64,000 bases of DNA from Armatimonadota bacterium (lineage in GTDB: Bacteria; Armatimonadota; HRBIN16), in contig BPGT01000003.1 of assembly GCA_026003175.1 (NCBI GenBank), positions 204,278 to 268,277 on the forward strand, in the 5' to 3' direction. Every line of letters starts with the position of its first letter. Position 1 is the first letter of the stretch. Made by a program: the position numbers and the translations under genes. The notes below the pieces were generated by a model. The model worked only from the letters and a program-made list of their open reading frames with translations. It was not told where the DNA came from and did not search any database. Below, one piece after another: positions 34,514 to 44,800 of the stretch.

Positions 34514-35590
34514 ATGGCGAAAGGCACCACGTACAACCACGAGCGCATCGAGTTCGTAGACGCCCGCACGGGTGTGCGCCTGATGCAGGTGACCAGCTTC
34601 CCCACTATGAGCATGGCGTTGCCCTACTTCGGGCGCAACTTCACCAGCGACTCGAAGACCCTCATCTTTGTCTCTCAGCGTGAGGCGCGTCGTGATGCCC
34701 CCTGGGACCTGTTTCGGGTGGATATAGATGGCACCAACCTGACGCAACTGACCGAGTGCGAAGGCGCGGCAGGGTTTGTGATGTCGCCGCAGGACGATTG
34801 CGCCTATTTCCACCGGCAGGGCGCATTGTGGAAGGTAGACATCAATACCTTCCGCGAAGAGGAGATACTGGCGCCGCATGGTGTGGCAAGTATGGGGGCA
34901 GGAGCCATCTCCCCTGACGGCGTGTACTATTTCGCGCAGGTGGTCACCGCACACGACACCAGCGGCATTGTGCGCATTCGCACCGACGGCTCGGAAGCGG
35001 TGCTCATCGCCGAGGGAGAGCGAGGGAGCCTTGCCCTGCACTCCGCCAGCCCGGGCGGCGCAGGGTTGCTGGTCTGGCAGATGCGTGAGGACAAGAAGAG
35101 GTGGCTGCTGCTGGGCGACAACGGCACAGAGAAGGGCGTGTACACCAGCAGTTACGACTTCGCACATTGCACCTTTCTGGGCAGGAGCGAGCGCGTGCAA
35201 GGGTGCGCGCTCCCACCCGACCGTGCGCTGGTGCATATCGGCTTGGGGGAAGAACAGCCAACCACCATCGCGCAAGGGGTATACTTCTGGCACTCCGCCT
35301 CCACGCTGGATGGTGAGTGGATTGTCTCCGACACCAACTGGCCCGACGAGGGCTTGCAGCTGGTGCATGTGCCGACGGGACGCTACCGCCCACTGTGTTA
35401 CCCGCGCAGTGCACAGGGGCATCCGCAGTGGACGCATCCCCATCCGCAGTTCAGTCCCGACGGACGGGCGGTGCTGTTCCATTCGGACAGGACGGGCATC
35501 TGCCAGATTTATCTGGCGTTCGTTCCTGACGACCTGCGCGAGCGCGTACGCACCGGTCAGCTGAGCGTACAGGAGAGACGAGTGTGGTAG
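34514..35590 (+). CDS. Oligogalacturonate lyase-like (PL22) beta-propeller
   Basis: A 358-residue seven-bladed propeller. The motif QWTHPHP places Gln305, His308 and His310 with the spacing of the metal-binding Gln and two His of PL22 oligogalacturonate lyases, and WHSAS (His260) fits the fourth ligand. PL22 enzymes break down unsaturated galacturonate oligomers in the cytoplasm, and no signal peptide is present here. The ATG abuts the upstream stop codon (TAG-ATG), and the end overlaps the next gene by 7 nt, indicating a tight operon with the TTT transporter. The ligand spacing is recalled from the family, not aligned; a TolB-like non-enzymatic propeller is the alternative. Confidence 0.7.
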   Translation: MAKGTTYNHERIEFVDARTGVRLMQVTSFPTMSMALPYFGRNFTSDSKTLIFVSQREARRDAPWDLFRVDIDGTNLTQLTECEGAAGFVMSPQDDCAYFHRQGALWKVDINTFREEEILAPHGVASMGAGAISPDGVYYFAQVVTAHDTSGIVRIRTDGSEAVLIAEGERGSLALHSASPGGAGLLVWQMREDKKRWLLLGDNGTEKGVYTSSYDFAHCTFLGRSERVQGCALPPDRALVHIGLGEEQPTTIAQGVYFWHSASTLDGEWIVSDTNWPDEGLQLVHVPTGRYRPLCYPRSAQGHPQWTHPHPQFSPDGRAVLFHSDRTGICQIYLAFVPDDLRERVRTGQLSVQERRVW

Positions 35591-36900
35591 ATCTGCGCTG
35601 GGCAGGCATATGGGCGATGCTGCTGGTGATAGCGGCGGGCATGACAGGGTGTCGCCCCCGCGACGAAGGCTCGTTTCCCTCACGCGCCATCACCATCATC
35701 TGCCCTCCTGCGCCGGGTGGTGTTTCCGATACACTGACGCGCGCGCTGGCAGCTTCCGCTCAGCCAGAGTTTGGCGTGCCGGTGGTAGTAGAGAACAAAC
35801 CGGGCGGTGCGAACGCCGTGGGACTGAATTATGGAGCACACGCCGCACCCGATGGCTACACGGTGACCTATGTGGTCGCAGAGCTGGCTATCCTGCCGCA
35901 TCTCGGCTTGAGTCCTATCTCCCCCAATGACTTTGACTTGCTGGCTCGCACCAACTATAACCCGGCAGCCGTGACCGTACGAGCCGATTCGCAGTGGGCC
36001 ACACTGCAGCAGCTGATGGCAGACGCTCGCGCCCACCCGGAGGCGATACGCGCAGGCAACTCGGGCACCGGCTCGATATGGCATCTGGCGGCGGTTGCTT
36101 TACAGGAGGCAGGGGGGGCGAAGTTCAAGCACGTGCCTTTCAGTGGAGCCGCTCCGGCAGTGCAGGCGTTACTGGGTGGGCATGTAGACGTGGTATGCGT
36201 CAGTCCCACCGAGGTGCAGGCGCATGTGGAATCGGGAAAATTGCGGATGCTCGCCGTGCTCACCACTCAGCGTGATCCCCTCTTTCCCCATGTGCCGTGT
36301 GCCCGCGAACTGGGCTATCCGCTGGATATCGGCGCGTGGGGAGGGTTGGCTCTGCCCAAAGGCGTCCCAATGGAGAGGAGACAGAGGCTGCTGGAAGGTT
36401 TCCGCAAAGCGTTCGGCAAGCGCGAGTTCCGGCAGCTGATGGAGGAACGGGGTGTGCGTCTGGCGTGGCTGGAGGGAGAACCGTTCCGTCAATTTGTGGA
36501 AGCGCAAAGCACGCTCAACCGTCAGATCATCGCCCGCATGGGCGTGAACCTCACGCGAGGGGATGTTGGGCATCTCTACTTTCCGGGACTACTTGCGGTC
36601 CTGGCAGTGGGGCTGGCGATAGCCATAGTCGGGGCACGTCTGGCGGGCGGACGCGGTGAGCGCGTGGAAGCCCACACTCCAGTTGGAAGACGGCAGTCGG
36701 CGATGATGAGTACACTCACTCTTGCTTTCATCGCTCTGCTACCTGTGGCAGGCTTTCTGGCTGCATCTGCGCTCTTTCTGCTCACTGCGATAGCCATCAC
36801 CGGACGTGTCAGGTGGTGGCAGGCAGTGGTGTATGCAAGTGTAGTGAGCCTGAGCGTGTGGTGGTTGTTTGGCAGCATACTGGGGGTACCTATGCCATGA
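35584..36900 (+). CDS. TctC-TctB fusion, tripartite tricarboxylate transporter
   Basis: A 438-residue protein joining two subunits of a TTT transporter. Residues 1-23 form a lipoprotein signal (lipobox MTGC, Cys23). Residues about 30-322 are a Bug/TctC periplasmic binding protein (ITIICPPAPGGVSDTL, ENKPGGANAVG, VDVVCVSPTEV). Residues about 328-438 hold four hydrophobic helices like the small TctB subunit, somewhat shorter than usual. It starts with GTG 35584 inside the end of the previous gene, and its stop overlaps the TctA start (ATGA). TctC and TctB are normally separate; here the binding protein would be tethered to the permease. The ligand is probably a carboxylated sugar given the PL22 neighbour (inference). 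Confidence 0.85.
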   Translation: MVDLRWAGIWAMLLVIAAGMTGCRPRDEGSFPSRAITIICPPAPGGVSDTLTRALAASAQPEFGVPVVVENKPGGANAVGLNYGAHAAPDGYTVTYVVAELAILPHLGLSPISPNDFDLLARTNYNPAAVTVRADSQWATLQQLMADARAHPEAIRAGNSGTGSIWHLAAVALQEAGGAKFKHVPFSGAAPAVQALLGGHVDVVCVSPTEVQAHVESGKLRMLAVLTTQRDPLFPHVPCARELGYPLDIGAWGGLALPKGVPMERRQRLLEGFRKAFGKREFRQLMEERGVRLAWLEGEPFRQFVEAQSTLNRQIIARMGVNLTRGDVGHLYFPGLLAVLAVGLAIAIVGARLAGGRGERVEAHTPVGRRQSAMMSTLTLAFIALLPVAGFLAASALFLLTAIAITGRVRWWQAVVYASVVSLSVWWLFGSILGVPMP

Positions 36901-38366
36901 GCAACGTCTTCCAGCAGCTGTGGTCAGACAACACGATGTGGTTGATGTTGGGGGGTGTGGTGGCAGGCATCGTGATTGGTGCTCTGCCGGGTTTGACTGC
37001 CACGATGGGCGTAGCGTTACTGGTTCCCTTTACCTTCTGGCTACCTACCGTACCTGCGCTGATGGTGCTTCTGGGTGTGTATGTAGGCGCAATGTACGGA
37101 GGAGCGATACCAGCGGTGCTGATACGCACTCCGGGCACACCCGCTGCGGCGGCGACCAGTCTGGACGGCTACCCGATGGCGCAGGAAGGCAAGGCAGGAC
37201 TGGCGATAGGTATCTCGTGCATGACGGGCGTGGTAGGCGGGGTGTTCAGCACTCTGGTACTGATGTTCGCCGCACCGCAGGTGGCTCGATTCGCGCTACA
37301 GTTTGGTCCTGCGGAGTACTTCGCGCTGGCGGTGTTCGGGCTGAGTGTGATTGCCAGTCTGTCAGAGCGTTCCCTGCTGAAGGGCGCGCTGATGGGTGTG
37401 TGCGGATTGTTGCTCGCCACAATAGGCATGGACCCGATTACCGCCGTACCGCGCTTCACTTTGGGGTTGACCCCGCTTCTGGAAGGACTGGCGCTGGTGC
37501 CCGTGCTAGTAGGTGTGTTCGCGCTGGGCGAGGTGCTGTACCAGAGTAGCCTGCCTGAACCTGATAGGAGCCTGTTCCACAACATCGGCAGGATAATGCC
37601 CTCGCGCAGCCACTACCGGCGCATCGCTCTTCCGACACTGCTTGCCAGCATCACGGGCACGTTCATTGGAGCACTGCCCGGCGTGGGAGGCGATGTCGCC
37701 GCGTTTGTGGCGTATGACCAGGCGAAGAAGGTCTCGCGCCGACCGGAGGAGTTCGGCAAAGGCTCGATAGAAGGACTGGCGGCGGCAGAGTGTGCCAACA
37801 ACTCAGTTACCGGGGGAGCGATGATACCCATGCTCACTCTGGGCATCCCCGGCGACGCGGTGACAGCGGTTATCCTGGGCGCGTTGCTGATGCACGGCGT
37901 GCGCCCCGGTCCCGACCTGTTTGAGAAGCAGACCTATCTGCTCTCCGCCATCTTCATCGGTTTGCTGGTCGCAAACCTGCTGGTGTTGCCCATAGGGCTG
38001 GCAGGCGCGAAACTCTTTGCGCAGACGGTGCGTGCACCTCGCCATTACCTGTTTCCGCTGATAGTGGTGTTGTGCGTAGTGGGCAGTTACGCCATTAACA
38101 ACAGCCTGTTCGATGTCGGTGTCATGTTCCTGTTCGGCATAGTGGGCTGGGCACTGCGGCAAGCAGGCTTCCCGATTGCTCCGCTCGTGCTGGGTTTGAT
38201 TTTAGGGCGCATGACCGAAGAGAACTTCCGCCGTGCACTGATTCTGTCGGGAGGTAGCTGGAGCATTTTTGTGAGCCGTCCACTGTCGGCAATTTTATTG
38301 TTGCTGGCGGTGGCATCGGTGACGTTTTCGGTATGGCAGAGCAGACGGGGTGGGCACAAGGCGTAG
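36897..38366 (+). CDS. tctA: TctA large permease subunit
   Basis: A 489-residue integral membrane protein with about 12 hydrophobic segments, the large subunit of tripartite tricarboxylate transporters. Family motifs are visible: GALPGLTATMG near the start, PVLIRTPGTPAAAATSLDGYPMAQ-like (IPAVLIRTPGT), and the second-half repeat GALPGVGGDVAAFVAY. ATG at 36897 overlaps the TctC-TctB stop by 4 nt. Last gene of the operon beginning with the sialidase-like gene. Confidence 0.92.
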   Translation: MSNVFQQLWSDNTMWLMLGGVVAGIVIGALPGLTATMGVALLVPFTFWLPTVPALMVLLGVYVGAMYGGAIPAVLIRTPGTPAAAATSLDGYPMAQEGKAGLAIGISCMTGVVGGVFSTLVLMFAAPQVARFALQFGPAEYFALAVFGLSVIASLSERSLLKGALMGVCGLLLATIGMDPITAVPRFTLGLTPLLEGLALVPVLVGVFALGEVLYQSSLPEPDRSLFHNIGRIMPSRSHYRRIALPTLLASITGTFIGALPGVGGDVAAFVAYDQAKKVSRRPEEFGKGSIEGLAAAECANNSVTGGAMIPMLTLGIPGDAVTAVILGALLMHGVRPGPDLFEKQTYLLSAIFIGLLVANLLVLPIGLAGAKLFAQTVRAPRHYLFPLIVVLCVVGSYAINNSLFDVGVMFLFGIVGWALRQAGFPIAPLVLGLILGRMTEENFRRALILSGGSWSIFVSRPLSAILLLLAVASVTFSVWQSRRGGHKA

Positions 38367-38559
38367 TTGCGCAGGAAGAAATGGCTCCCTGAGGAATACA
38401 GGGTATAGGTCAGGGCTTCGTGGTGGGGGCTTTGCCCCAGCGAGGTTCGCAAGGACACCGTGGTAGCGCGATGGAACGCGACCATTCGTTGGGCAGACTG
38501 CTGGATTGTTGGCTTTAACGCACTGTCTTAAAGGAGGCTAACCTGTCAGGGGGTATACG

Positions 38560-41500
38560 ATGATGCAGGGTACCACCTTGAAGCCGATTGTGCCCGATGC
38601 ACCGATTGTCAACCTGGACGAAATCGGGCTGTATGCTATCGGCTATGCCTACCGCGGGCAGGAGGAACGGTTGTTCCCCACAGGCTGGAGCGGATTCTTT
38701 GAGGAACGTACGGGCGTCGCCTGTCAGCCAGTGGGTATCGTCAACGGCAAACAGGCTTTCTTGCTGCACTGCCCCTGGCGCGGGGGGACGGGTGTCACTT
38801 TCCAGACCTTCACCTTCCAGCTGCCCAGAGCAAGAAGTGCGTTCCTGCGCGGGTTCACCGCCATGCGCCCCGACATCGTGGACAGGTCGGATGGGGCCAC
38901 CTTCCGAATCTTCGTGAACGGCAAAAAGGTGATGGAAGAGCATCGAACCGACGCGCAGTGGAAGCCATTCCGCATAGACCTCTCGCCATATATGGGACAG
39001 ACGGTGAGCATCCGTTTTGAAACCGACCCTGGGCCTGGGGATAACCCGTCTTTCGACTTCTCGTTGTGGGCGCAGCGCGAGCTGGTGCTGGAGGGCTACC
39101 AGCCTAAATCCGTCCAACGTCCTGCACCGCCCCTTTTGAAACTGTCCAGTCTCTACTCTGCGCCCAACGGCACAATGGCTCCGCGCAGTGCATTTGCCCA
39201 CAAAAACACGGTGGAGATGCGGGCAGACACCGCTGTGTTCCGCTATCAGGGCAGTGACGGCGTGCTGGAGTATCGTTGGCGCAAGCCATCCCCCAATGGC
39301 TCGAACCCGCTGGGCGAGTGGACGCTGCGGGCTCAGATGAAAGGAGATACCCCGGTGCAGGTTCCTCTGGCGACCGCCGCCAGCTTGCAATGGGTGGTTG
39401 AACAACCCACCAGCAGCACGCAGTGGGAGCAGCGCGGCGACTCGGTGGTGTGTACCCGACGCTATGTGGTGGGCAGGGCGGGCGTGACCGTGCGCATCAC
39501 AGCACGTCTCTTCCACAAAAGCCTCGTTCTTACTCTGGAAGCTGACCGCCCTGGCGTGACCCTGTTCGATGCAGGCGGCTGGGGTCCCGTGTTCCGACGC
39601 AAACAGGTCACCACGCCCTACTACGGAGGCCAGGTGTTCTATCTCCCCGCCGAGAACCTGTTCGTAAACGCCCAGCTGGACTGGACACATAGTCACGCCA
39701 CCAGCCACGACGGCTTGCGGGCGCACTACGGCGCGTTGACCGATGGCAGCCGCAATCCCCTGCGCGAGCGCGTGGTTTTCACCGCGGCATGGCACGCTGC
39801 CGAAGTGCTCCCCAACATCCCCAACCCGCCCTCGCCTTTCCTCAAGCAAGTGGGCGATAGGATTGTGCTGGACATCTGGGGCGGACGGTTCGTGGACATC
39901 GCCCGTGACTTCGAGCGGCTGAAAGAGTATGGCATCGACAGGTGTATCGCGCTCATCCACGTATGGCAGCGCAGCGGTTACGACAACGCCCTGCCCATGC
40001 ACATTCCCGCGATGGCGGAGTTGGGCGGCGACGAAGGCATGAAAGAGCTGGTGCAGACGGGTGTGAAGCTGGGCTATCTCGTCGCCCTGCACGAGAACTA
40101 CGTGGACTACTATCCCAACTACGACCACTATGATGACGACGACATCGCTCTGGATTCGCAGGGCAACAAACAGCTGGCGTGGTTCAATCCGGGCACGAAA
40201 ATACAATCTTTCGCGGTAAAGCCCAACGCCATCCTGCGCCTCGCCGCTACCCAGTCACCCGAAATCCACCGTCGCTACGGCACCAACGCCTGTTATCTGG
40301 ACGTGCATTCGGCGGTTCCGCCCTGGTTCCACGTGGACATGCGGGCAGGTGAGGAGGGTGCAGGCATGTTCCGGCGCGTGTGGGACGTACACCGCGCCTT
40401 GTGGGAGTACGAGCGCAAGACACACGGCGGTCCCGTCTTCGGCGAAGGCAACAACCACTGGTACTGGAGCGGTTGTCTGGACGGCGTGGAAGCGCAGTTC
40501 GGCACTGGATGGGCATGGGGACAGGGGCTGCAGGCGCCGCTGGCGGTGGACTTCGACCTGCTGAAAATCCATCCCCTGCAGTGTAATCACGGTATGGGTT
40601 ACTACGAACGCTGGTGGAGCGACGCCAAATGGGGTAGCATACCTCCCATGATCGTTATGGACCAGTACCGGATGCAGGAGGTGGCGTATGGGCACGCGGG
40701 CTTCCTCGGTAGTGCGGTGTGGAACCTGATACCCTACGCCTGGCTGGAGCATCACCTACTGACCCCCGTGATGGCGCGTTACGCTACCGCCAAACCACTG
40801 AGCATTGAGTACCATGTGGGAGGCAAATGGGTGGACAGCACCACCGCCGCCAAAGCGGGCAACTGGCAGCGCGTGCGCATCCGCTATGACAGCGGCTTGA
40901 CCGTGGTGGCGAATAATGCGGAGGAACCGTTGCGCACCGGCACCGTCATCTTGCCTCAGTTTGGCTGGCTGGCAACAGGGGCAGGAGTTACTGCCTATAC
41001 CGCCCTGCGGCTGGGCGTGGTGGTGGACTATAGCGAAACCGCTGATGTCCTCTTCGCCAACGCCCGCAACATCGCGCACTGGAACCTGACCGGATTGAAG
41101 CGCATCCGCCCGGAGGTAGCGCAATTCGAGCAGACGGGGGCACGCACCTTCCGTGTGACCTACCGCTGGCGAGTGAGCGATACGCTAGACAGGGATTACT
41201 TTTGCTTTGTGCACTTCAGCCAGCTGCCACCCGAACCTTGGGACGAAGGCATCAAGTTCCAGCAAGACCATCCTCTGCCCAAGCCCACCAGCCGATGGCA
41301 ACGCGGCGAAGAGGTGGTGGACGGTGAGTACACCGTGACCGTGCCTGAGACCATCCCTGATGGCGACTACCAGTGGACTATCGGCTTGTATGCGCTGGGC
41401 GGGGGTGGGCGTGTCAATCTGGAAGGCGAGGTAGACCGTCACGGGCGAAACCTGTTGGGGGTATTGCAGGTGCGCGATGGCGGCAGAATCATCCGCTTCG

Positions 41501-41811
41501 TGCCCGAAAGCAACACGGGCGCATATCGGCTGGCACTGTACCGAAGCCATCTGAACGAAGAGGGCGAGGTGATAGACTTCGGGGCGGTGCGCACCAACGG
41601 CAGCGTGCTGGTACGCCGTCAGGGGCGTGGATGGTCGCTGATCGCCTATCCGCGCGAGGGCAACTTCGTAATAGATCTGAACGCCTCCCGCTTCCCCGCG
41701 CCTCAGCGTGTGCAATGCGTAGACGGCGATGTGCCCTTTGTGCAACCGGTGCGGCAGGGCGGATGGTGGCGATTGCGCCTGAACGGGGCGCGGATGTATA
41801 CCTGGGAGTGA
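38560..41811 (+). CDS. Very large TIM-barrel glycoside hydrolase-like protein
   Basis: A 1083-residue protein. N-terminal about 190 residues form a beta-sandwich (FRIFVNGKKVMEEHR, carbohydrate-binding-like), then a supersandwich, then a TIM barrel (about 430-760) with candidate acids YLDVHSAVPP (Asp581) and VFGEGNNHWYW (Glu629). This layout resembles GH101/GH129 and DUF5696-type enzymes, but I cannot name a family. The last 250 residues are beta-rich. No signal peptide. AGGGGG lies 6-11 nt before the ATG. The 193 bp before it contain a short GGGGC/GCCCC hairpin (38426-38438) and nothing else I recognise. The next gene begins 4 bp after its stop. Confidence 0.6.
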   Translation: MMQGTTLKPIVPDAPIVNLDEIGLYAIGYAYRGQEERLFPTGWSGFFEERTGVACQPVGIVNGKQAFLLHCPWRGGTGVTFQTFTFQLPRARSAFLRGFTAMRPDIVDRSDGATFRIFVNGKKVMEEHRTDAQWKPFRIDLSPYMGQTVSIRFETDPGPGDNPSFDFSLWAQRELVLEGYQPKSVQRPAPPLLKLSSLYSAPNGTMAPRSAFAHKNTVEMRADTAVFRYQGSDGVLEYRWRKPSPNGSNPLGEWTLRAQMKGDTPVQVPLATAASLQWVVEQPTSSTQWEQRGDSVVCTRRYVVGRAGVTVRITARLFHKSLVLTLEADRPGVTLFDAGGWGPVFRRKQVTTPYYGGQVFYLPAENLFVNAQLDWTHSHATSHDGLRAHYGALTDGSRNPLRERVVFTAAWHAAEVLPNIPNPPSPFLKQVGDRIVLDIWGGRFVDIARDFERLKEYGIDRCIALIHVWQRSGYDNALPMHIPAMAELGGDEGMKELVQTGVKLGYLVALHENYVDYYPNYDHYDDDDIALDSQGNKQLAWFNPGTKIQSFAVKPNAILRLAATQSPEIHRRYGTNACYLDVHSAVPPWFHVDMRAGEEGAGMFRRVWDVHRALWEYERKTHGGPVFGEGNNHWYWSGCLDGVEAQFGTGWAWGQGLQAPLAVDFDLLKIHPLQCNHGMGYYERWWSDAKWGSIPPMIVMDQYRMQEVAYGHAGFLGSAVWNLIPYAWLEHHLLTPVMARYATAKPLSIEYHVGGKWVDSTTAAKAGNWQRVRIRYDSGLTVVANNAEEPLRTGTVILPQFGWLATGAGVTAYTALRLGVVVDYSETADVLFANARNIAHWNLTGLKRIRPEVAQFEQTGARTFRVTYRWRVSDTLDRDYFCFVHFSQLPPEPWDEGIKFQQDHPLPKPTSRWQRGEEVVDGEYTVTVPETIPDGDYQWTIGLYALGGGGRVNLEGEVDRHGRNLLGVLQVRDGGRIIRFVPESNTGAYRLALYRSHLNEEGEVIDFGAVRTNGSVLVRRQGRGWSLIAYPREGNFVIDLNASRFPAPQRVQCVDGDVPFVQPVRQGGWWRLRLNGARMYTWE

Positions 41812-41815
41812 GAGC

Positions 41816-44800
41816 ATGGACACCTTCGACATCGCGCCATTCGCATTGCCGAACTGCGAACCAGGAGAGTACCGCTTTGAGGAGCCTCGCGATATCCGTC
41901 AGGTGCGGCTGCGTTTCAGGGGAGGGATACCTTCTTCGCTAAACGTCTACTACCTGCGCAAAACATGGCCCGATATGCGCATCGAGTATGCACGCGACCT
42001 GGATAACCCCTGCAGCTTCGGCTGGACGCCCATAGACGACCAATTCAACACCCGGTGGCAGAAGGCGTCCATAGAGATTCATCCAGAGAGTGCCAACGTG
42101 GCGTTGGTCACGTTCAAGGGGCTGAGTGCGGAGTTTCCTGACCTGAAAGATTACGATGTAACTTTCCGGCGCACGCTTGGTGTTAGAGTAGAGGTGCCCA
42201 ACGCGAAGCAGATTCTCGCGGTAAACATCTTCACCACCTCCACACCTCTACTAAGCCGCTTGCGCGTAGAGATCGATGCCGGGCGCGAAACCACTGGTAA
42301 ACGTATCCGACTAAGCGCATACAACGCCACCATCCGCGCCGTATTGTCTCCTAAAGGGGTGCGTTCGTCCCGCCGTATGGTGGAGCTGCTACCGGAGAAA
42401 GAGCGGTCGTTCGATCTGTACGTAGCACACATGCTTCCTGCACATCGCTATTGCGGCGACGAAGGGCACATTATCTTCTCACTGGATGACGACGTGTTCA
42501 CTATCTCCCTGCAAAGCCTGAGAGAGCAGGGACCCATCTGGTACGCCGAAAAAGGCGTCTACATCACCTTTGCCGATGACCCCACTCGCTTCGCAGATTA
42601 TCTGCAGCGCATCGAGGGCGCGAAGACGCTCAATCAGCGCGTCAGGGAACATCGCGAGCAGACTTACGCCGGCGCGTTTTACGGACAGCCTCGCCCACAC
42701 GCCGTGAGCTATAATCTGGGCTGTAAGCACAACCGCCAGCGGTTCTGGCTGGAAGCCAACGGCGACCTGGTGCTGCATCGGTGGAACGTGACCAGCATCC
42801 CGGGTCAGGACACTGCCCGCTTCCTGTGTGACGGCAACGCGCGCTTCTTCTTTGGTCTGGAGCACAAAACCATCCTCGCCCGTTACACCGATGCGCCCCC
42901 TGTGCTGGCATACTACATTCGCGCACGTGATGGCGACATCGTCATCGAGCAGGAGAGCTTCGCGGTGCCGCTGGAACGTTCCATCCTCGATGAGCCCTTG
43001 GCGAGCGACGACACGGTGGTAGCGCTGGTACGGTTCCGCTTCGAGAACCTGGGCGACGCGCCCGCGATAGCGGAGCTGCCCCTTTCCTACTCCCACCGTT
43101 CGGGCAGGTCCTACAATGCCTACGCCAGCGATGGGTACCAGGACGACTATCTGGTTCCCCGCGGCGAGCGAGATACGCTGCTGGTAGAGGGCAATCATAT
43201 CCTCTCGGAGTGGAACGGAAAGAGGGTGTTCCGCGCGCGCTGGGAGGGAGACATGCCAGTGGAGGCAGGAGACCGGCAGGTTGTTTTCCGCCGTACCCTG
43301 CAACCCGGCGAGGTGTGCGAACTGCTACTGAAGATACCCTATATTGCCATCGACCAGCCAGAAGAGCTGCAGGCTCTCCAGAGTCTATCTTTCGAGCAGT
43401 GCTACCGTGAGGTGGTTGCCTTCTGGCGGGCGCAGGCGCAGCAGGGGGCGCAGCTTGTCTGTCCTGAACCGCACCTGACTGCCCTGCACGCTGCACATCT
43501 GAACCATGTACTCATCACCGACGCCCTCATGCCCGACGGTAGCGGACTGATAAACACCTCCGTGGGCACCTCCACCTACGGCAATTTTACCAACGAGGCG
43601 TGCATGGTCACGCACGAGCTGGATCAGCGCGGACTGCACGAGGAGGCTCGCAAGCGCATCGAGCTGTGGGTCAAGTATCAAGGAACCGCTCCCCAGCCAG
43701 GCAACTTCACCGACTACGAGGGGATGTACTTCGGAGCGGGCGGATTCGAAAGCGGTGCGTACAACCAGCACCACGGATGGGTGTTGTGGTGTATCGGCAT
43801 GCACTACTTCCTGACGGGCGACGCCGAGTGGCTGAGCCGCGTGGCTCCCTCGTTGATTGCAGGATGCGACTGGGTATTCCGACAGCGACGCAACACCATG
43901 CATAACCTGCCCCATTCTCGCGGATGGGAGTACGGTTTCCTGCCCGCAGGCAGTCTGGAAGATGTGACCGATTTCCACTACTGGCTTTCGACCAACGCGC
44001 TCACCTGGCGCGGAGTGGACACGGCGGCGAAGGCGCTGGAAGCGATTGGTCACCCTGAGGCGGCACGCATCCGACGGGAAGCAGACGCCTATCGTGCCGA
44101 CCTGATACGCGGCTTCGAAACCATGCGGCAGCACAGCCCGTTAGTACGCCTGCGCGATGGGCGATGGGTTCCGCATTACCCCAGCCGTCTCTACCAGCGT
44201 GGACGCGACGTGGGCTGGATCCGCGAGGTACTGGAAGGTTCTGTCTACCTGTTGATCAGCGGCTTGTACGACGCCGACAGCGTGCAGGCGCAGTGGATTC
44301 TGGACGACTTTCAGGACAATCGCTATCCCACTCCGCCTTATGGATACCGGATCCCCGACTTCGAAGCGAATTGGTTTGACCGCGCGGGCTTTTCCATCCA
44401 GCCCAACCTGCTGGCAGGACTGATGCCCCACTTAGAGCGTGACGAGCCAGAGATTTTCATCTGGATGTTTTTTAACGCATGGTGTGCCTGCTACCGCGAA
44501 GAGATTAACGCCATGATCGAACACCCCATGCCCGTGCTAGGTTACTCCAACTCGGCGCACTTCAAAACCAGCGACGAGGCGAACGCGGTTTCGTGGCTCC
44601 GGGCGATGTTCGTGTATGCCAGTGAGAAGGTGCTGCATCTGGGGAGGGCGATACCGCGTGAGTGGTTCCATAGCGGCAAGCCGATAGCAACCACAGGCGT
44701 GTGCACACGCTACGGTACGGTAAGCGTAAGTTATCACGTTTCGGGTGATGGCAAGCGCATAAAAGCAGCAGTGGATTTGCAACTGCGAACCCAGCCTCCG

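Noticed and set aside
34385..35683. 432-codon open frame on the minus strand
   Set aside because: Opposite the PL22-like gene, whose metal-binding motif and overlapping operon structure are clear.
38426..38438. GGGGC/GCCCC hairpin as a terminator of the TTT operon
   Set aside because: The stem is only 5 bp and no U run follows; too weak to call.
38515..40206. 563-codon open frame on the minus strand
   Set aside because: Lies opposite the hydrolase-like gene at 38560; His/Arg/Gln-rich product, no ribosome site, and typical of antisense frames in GC-rich genes.
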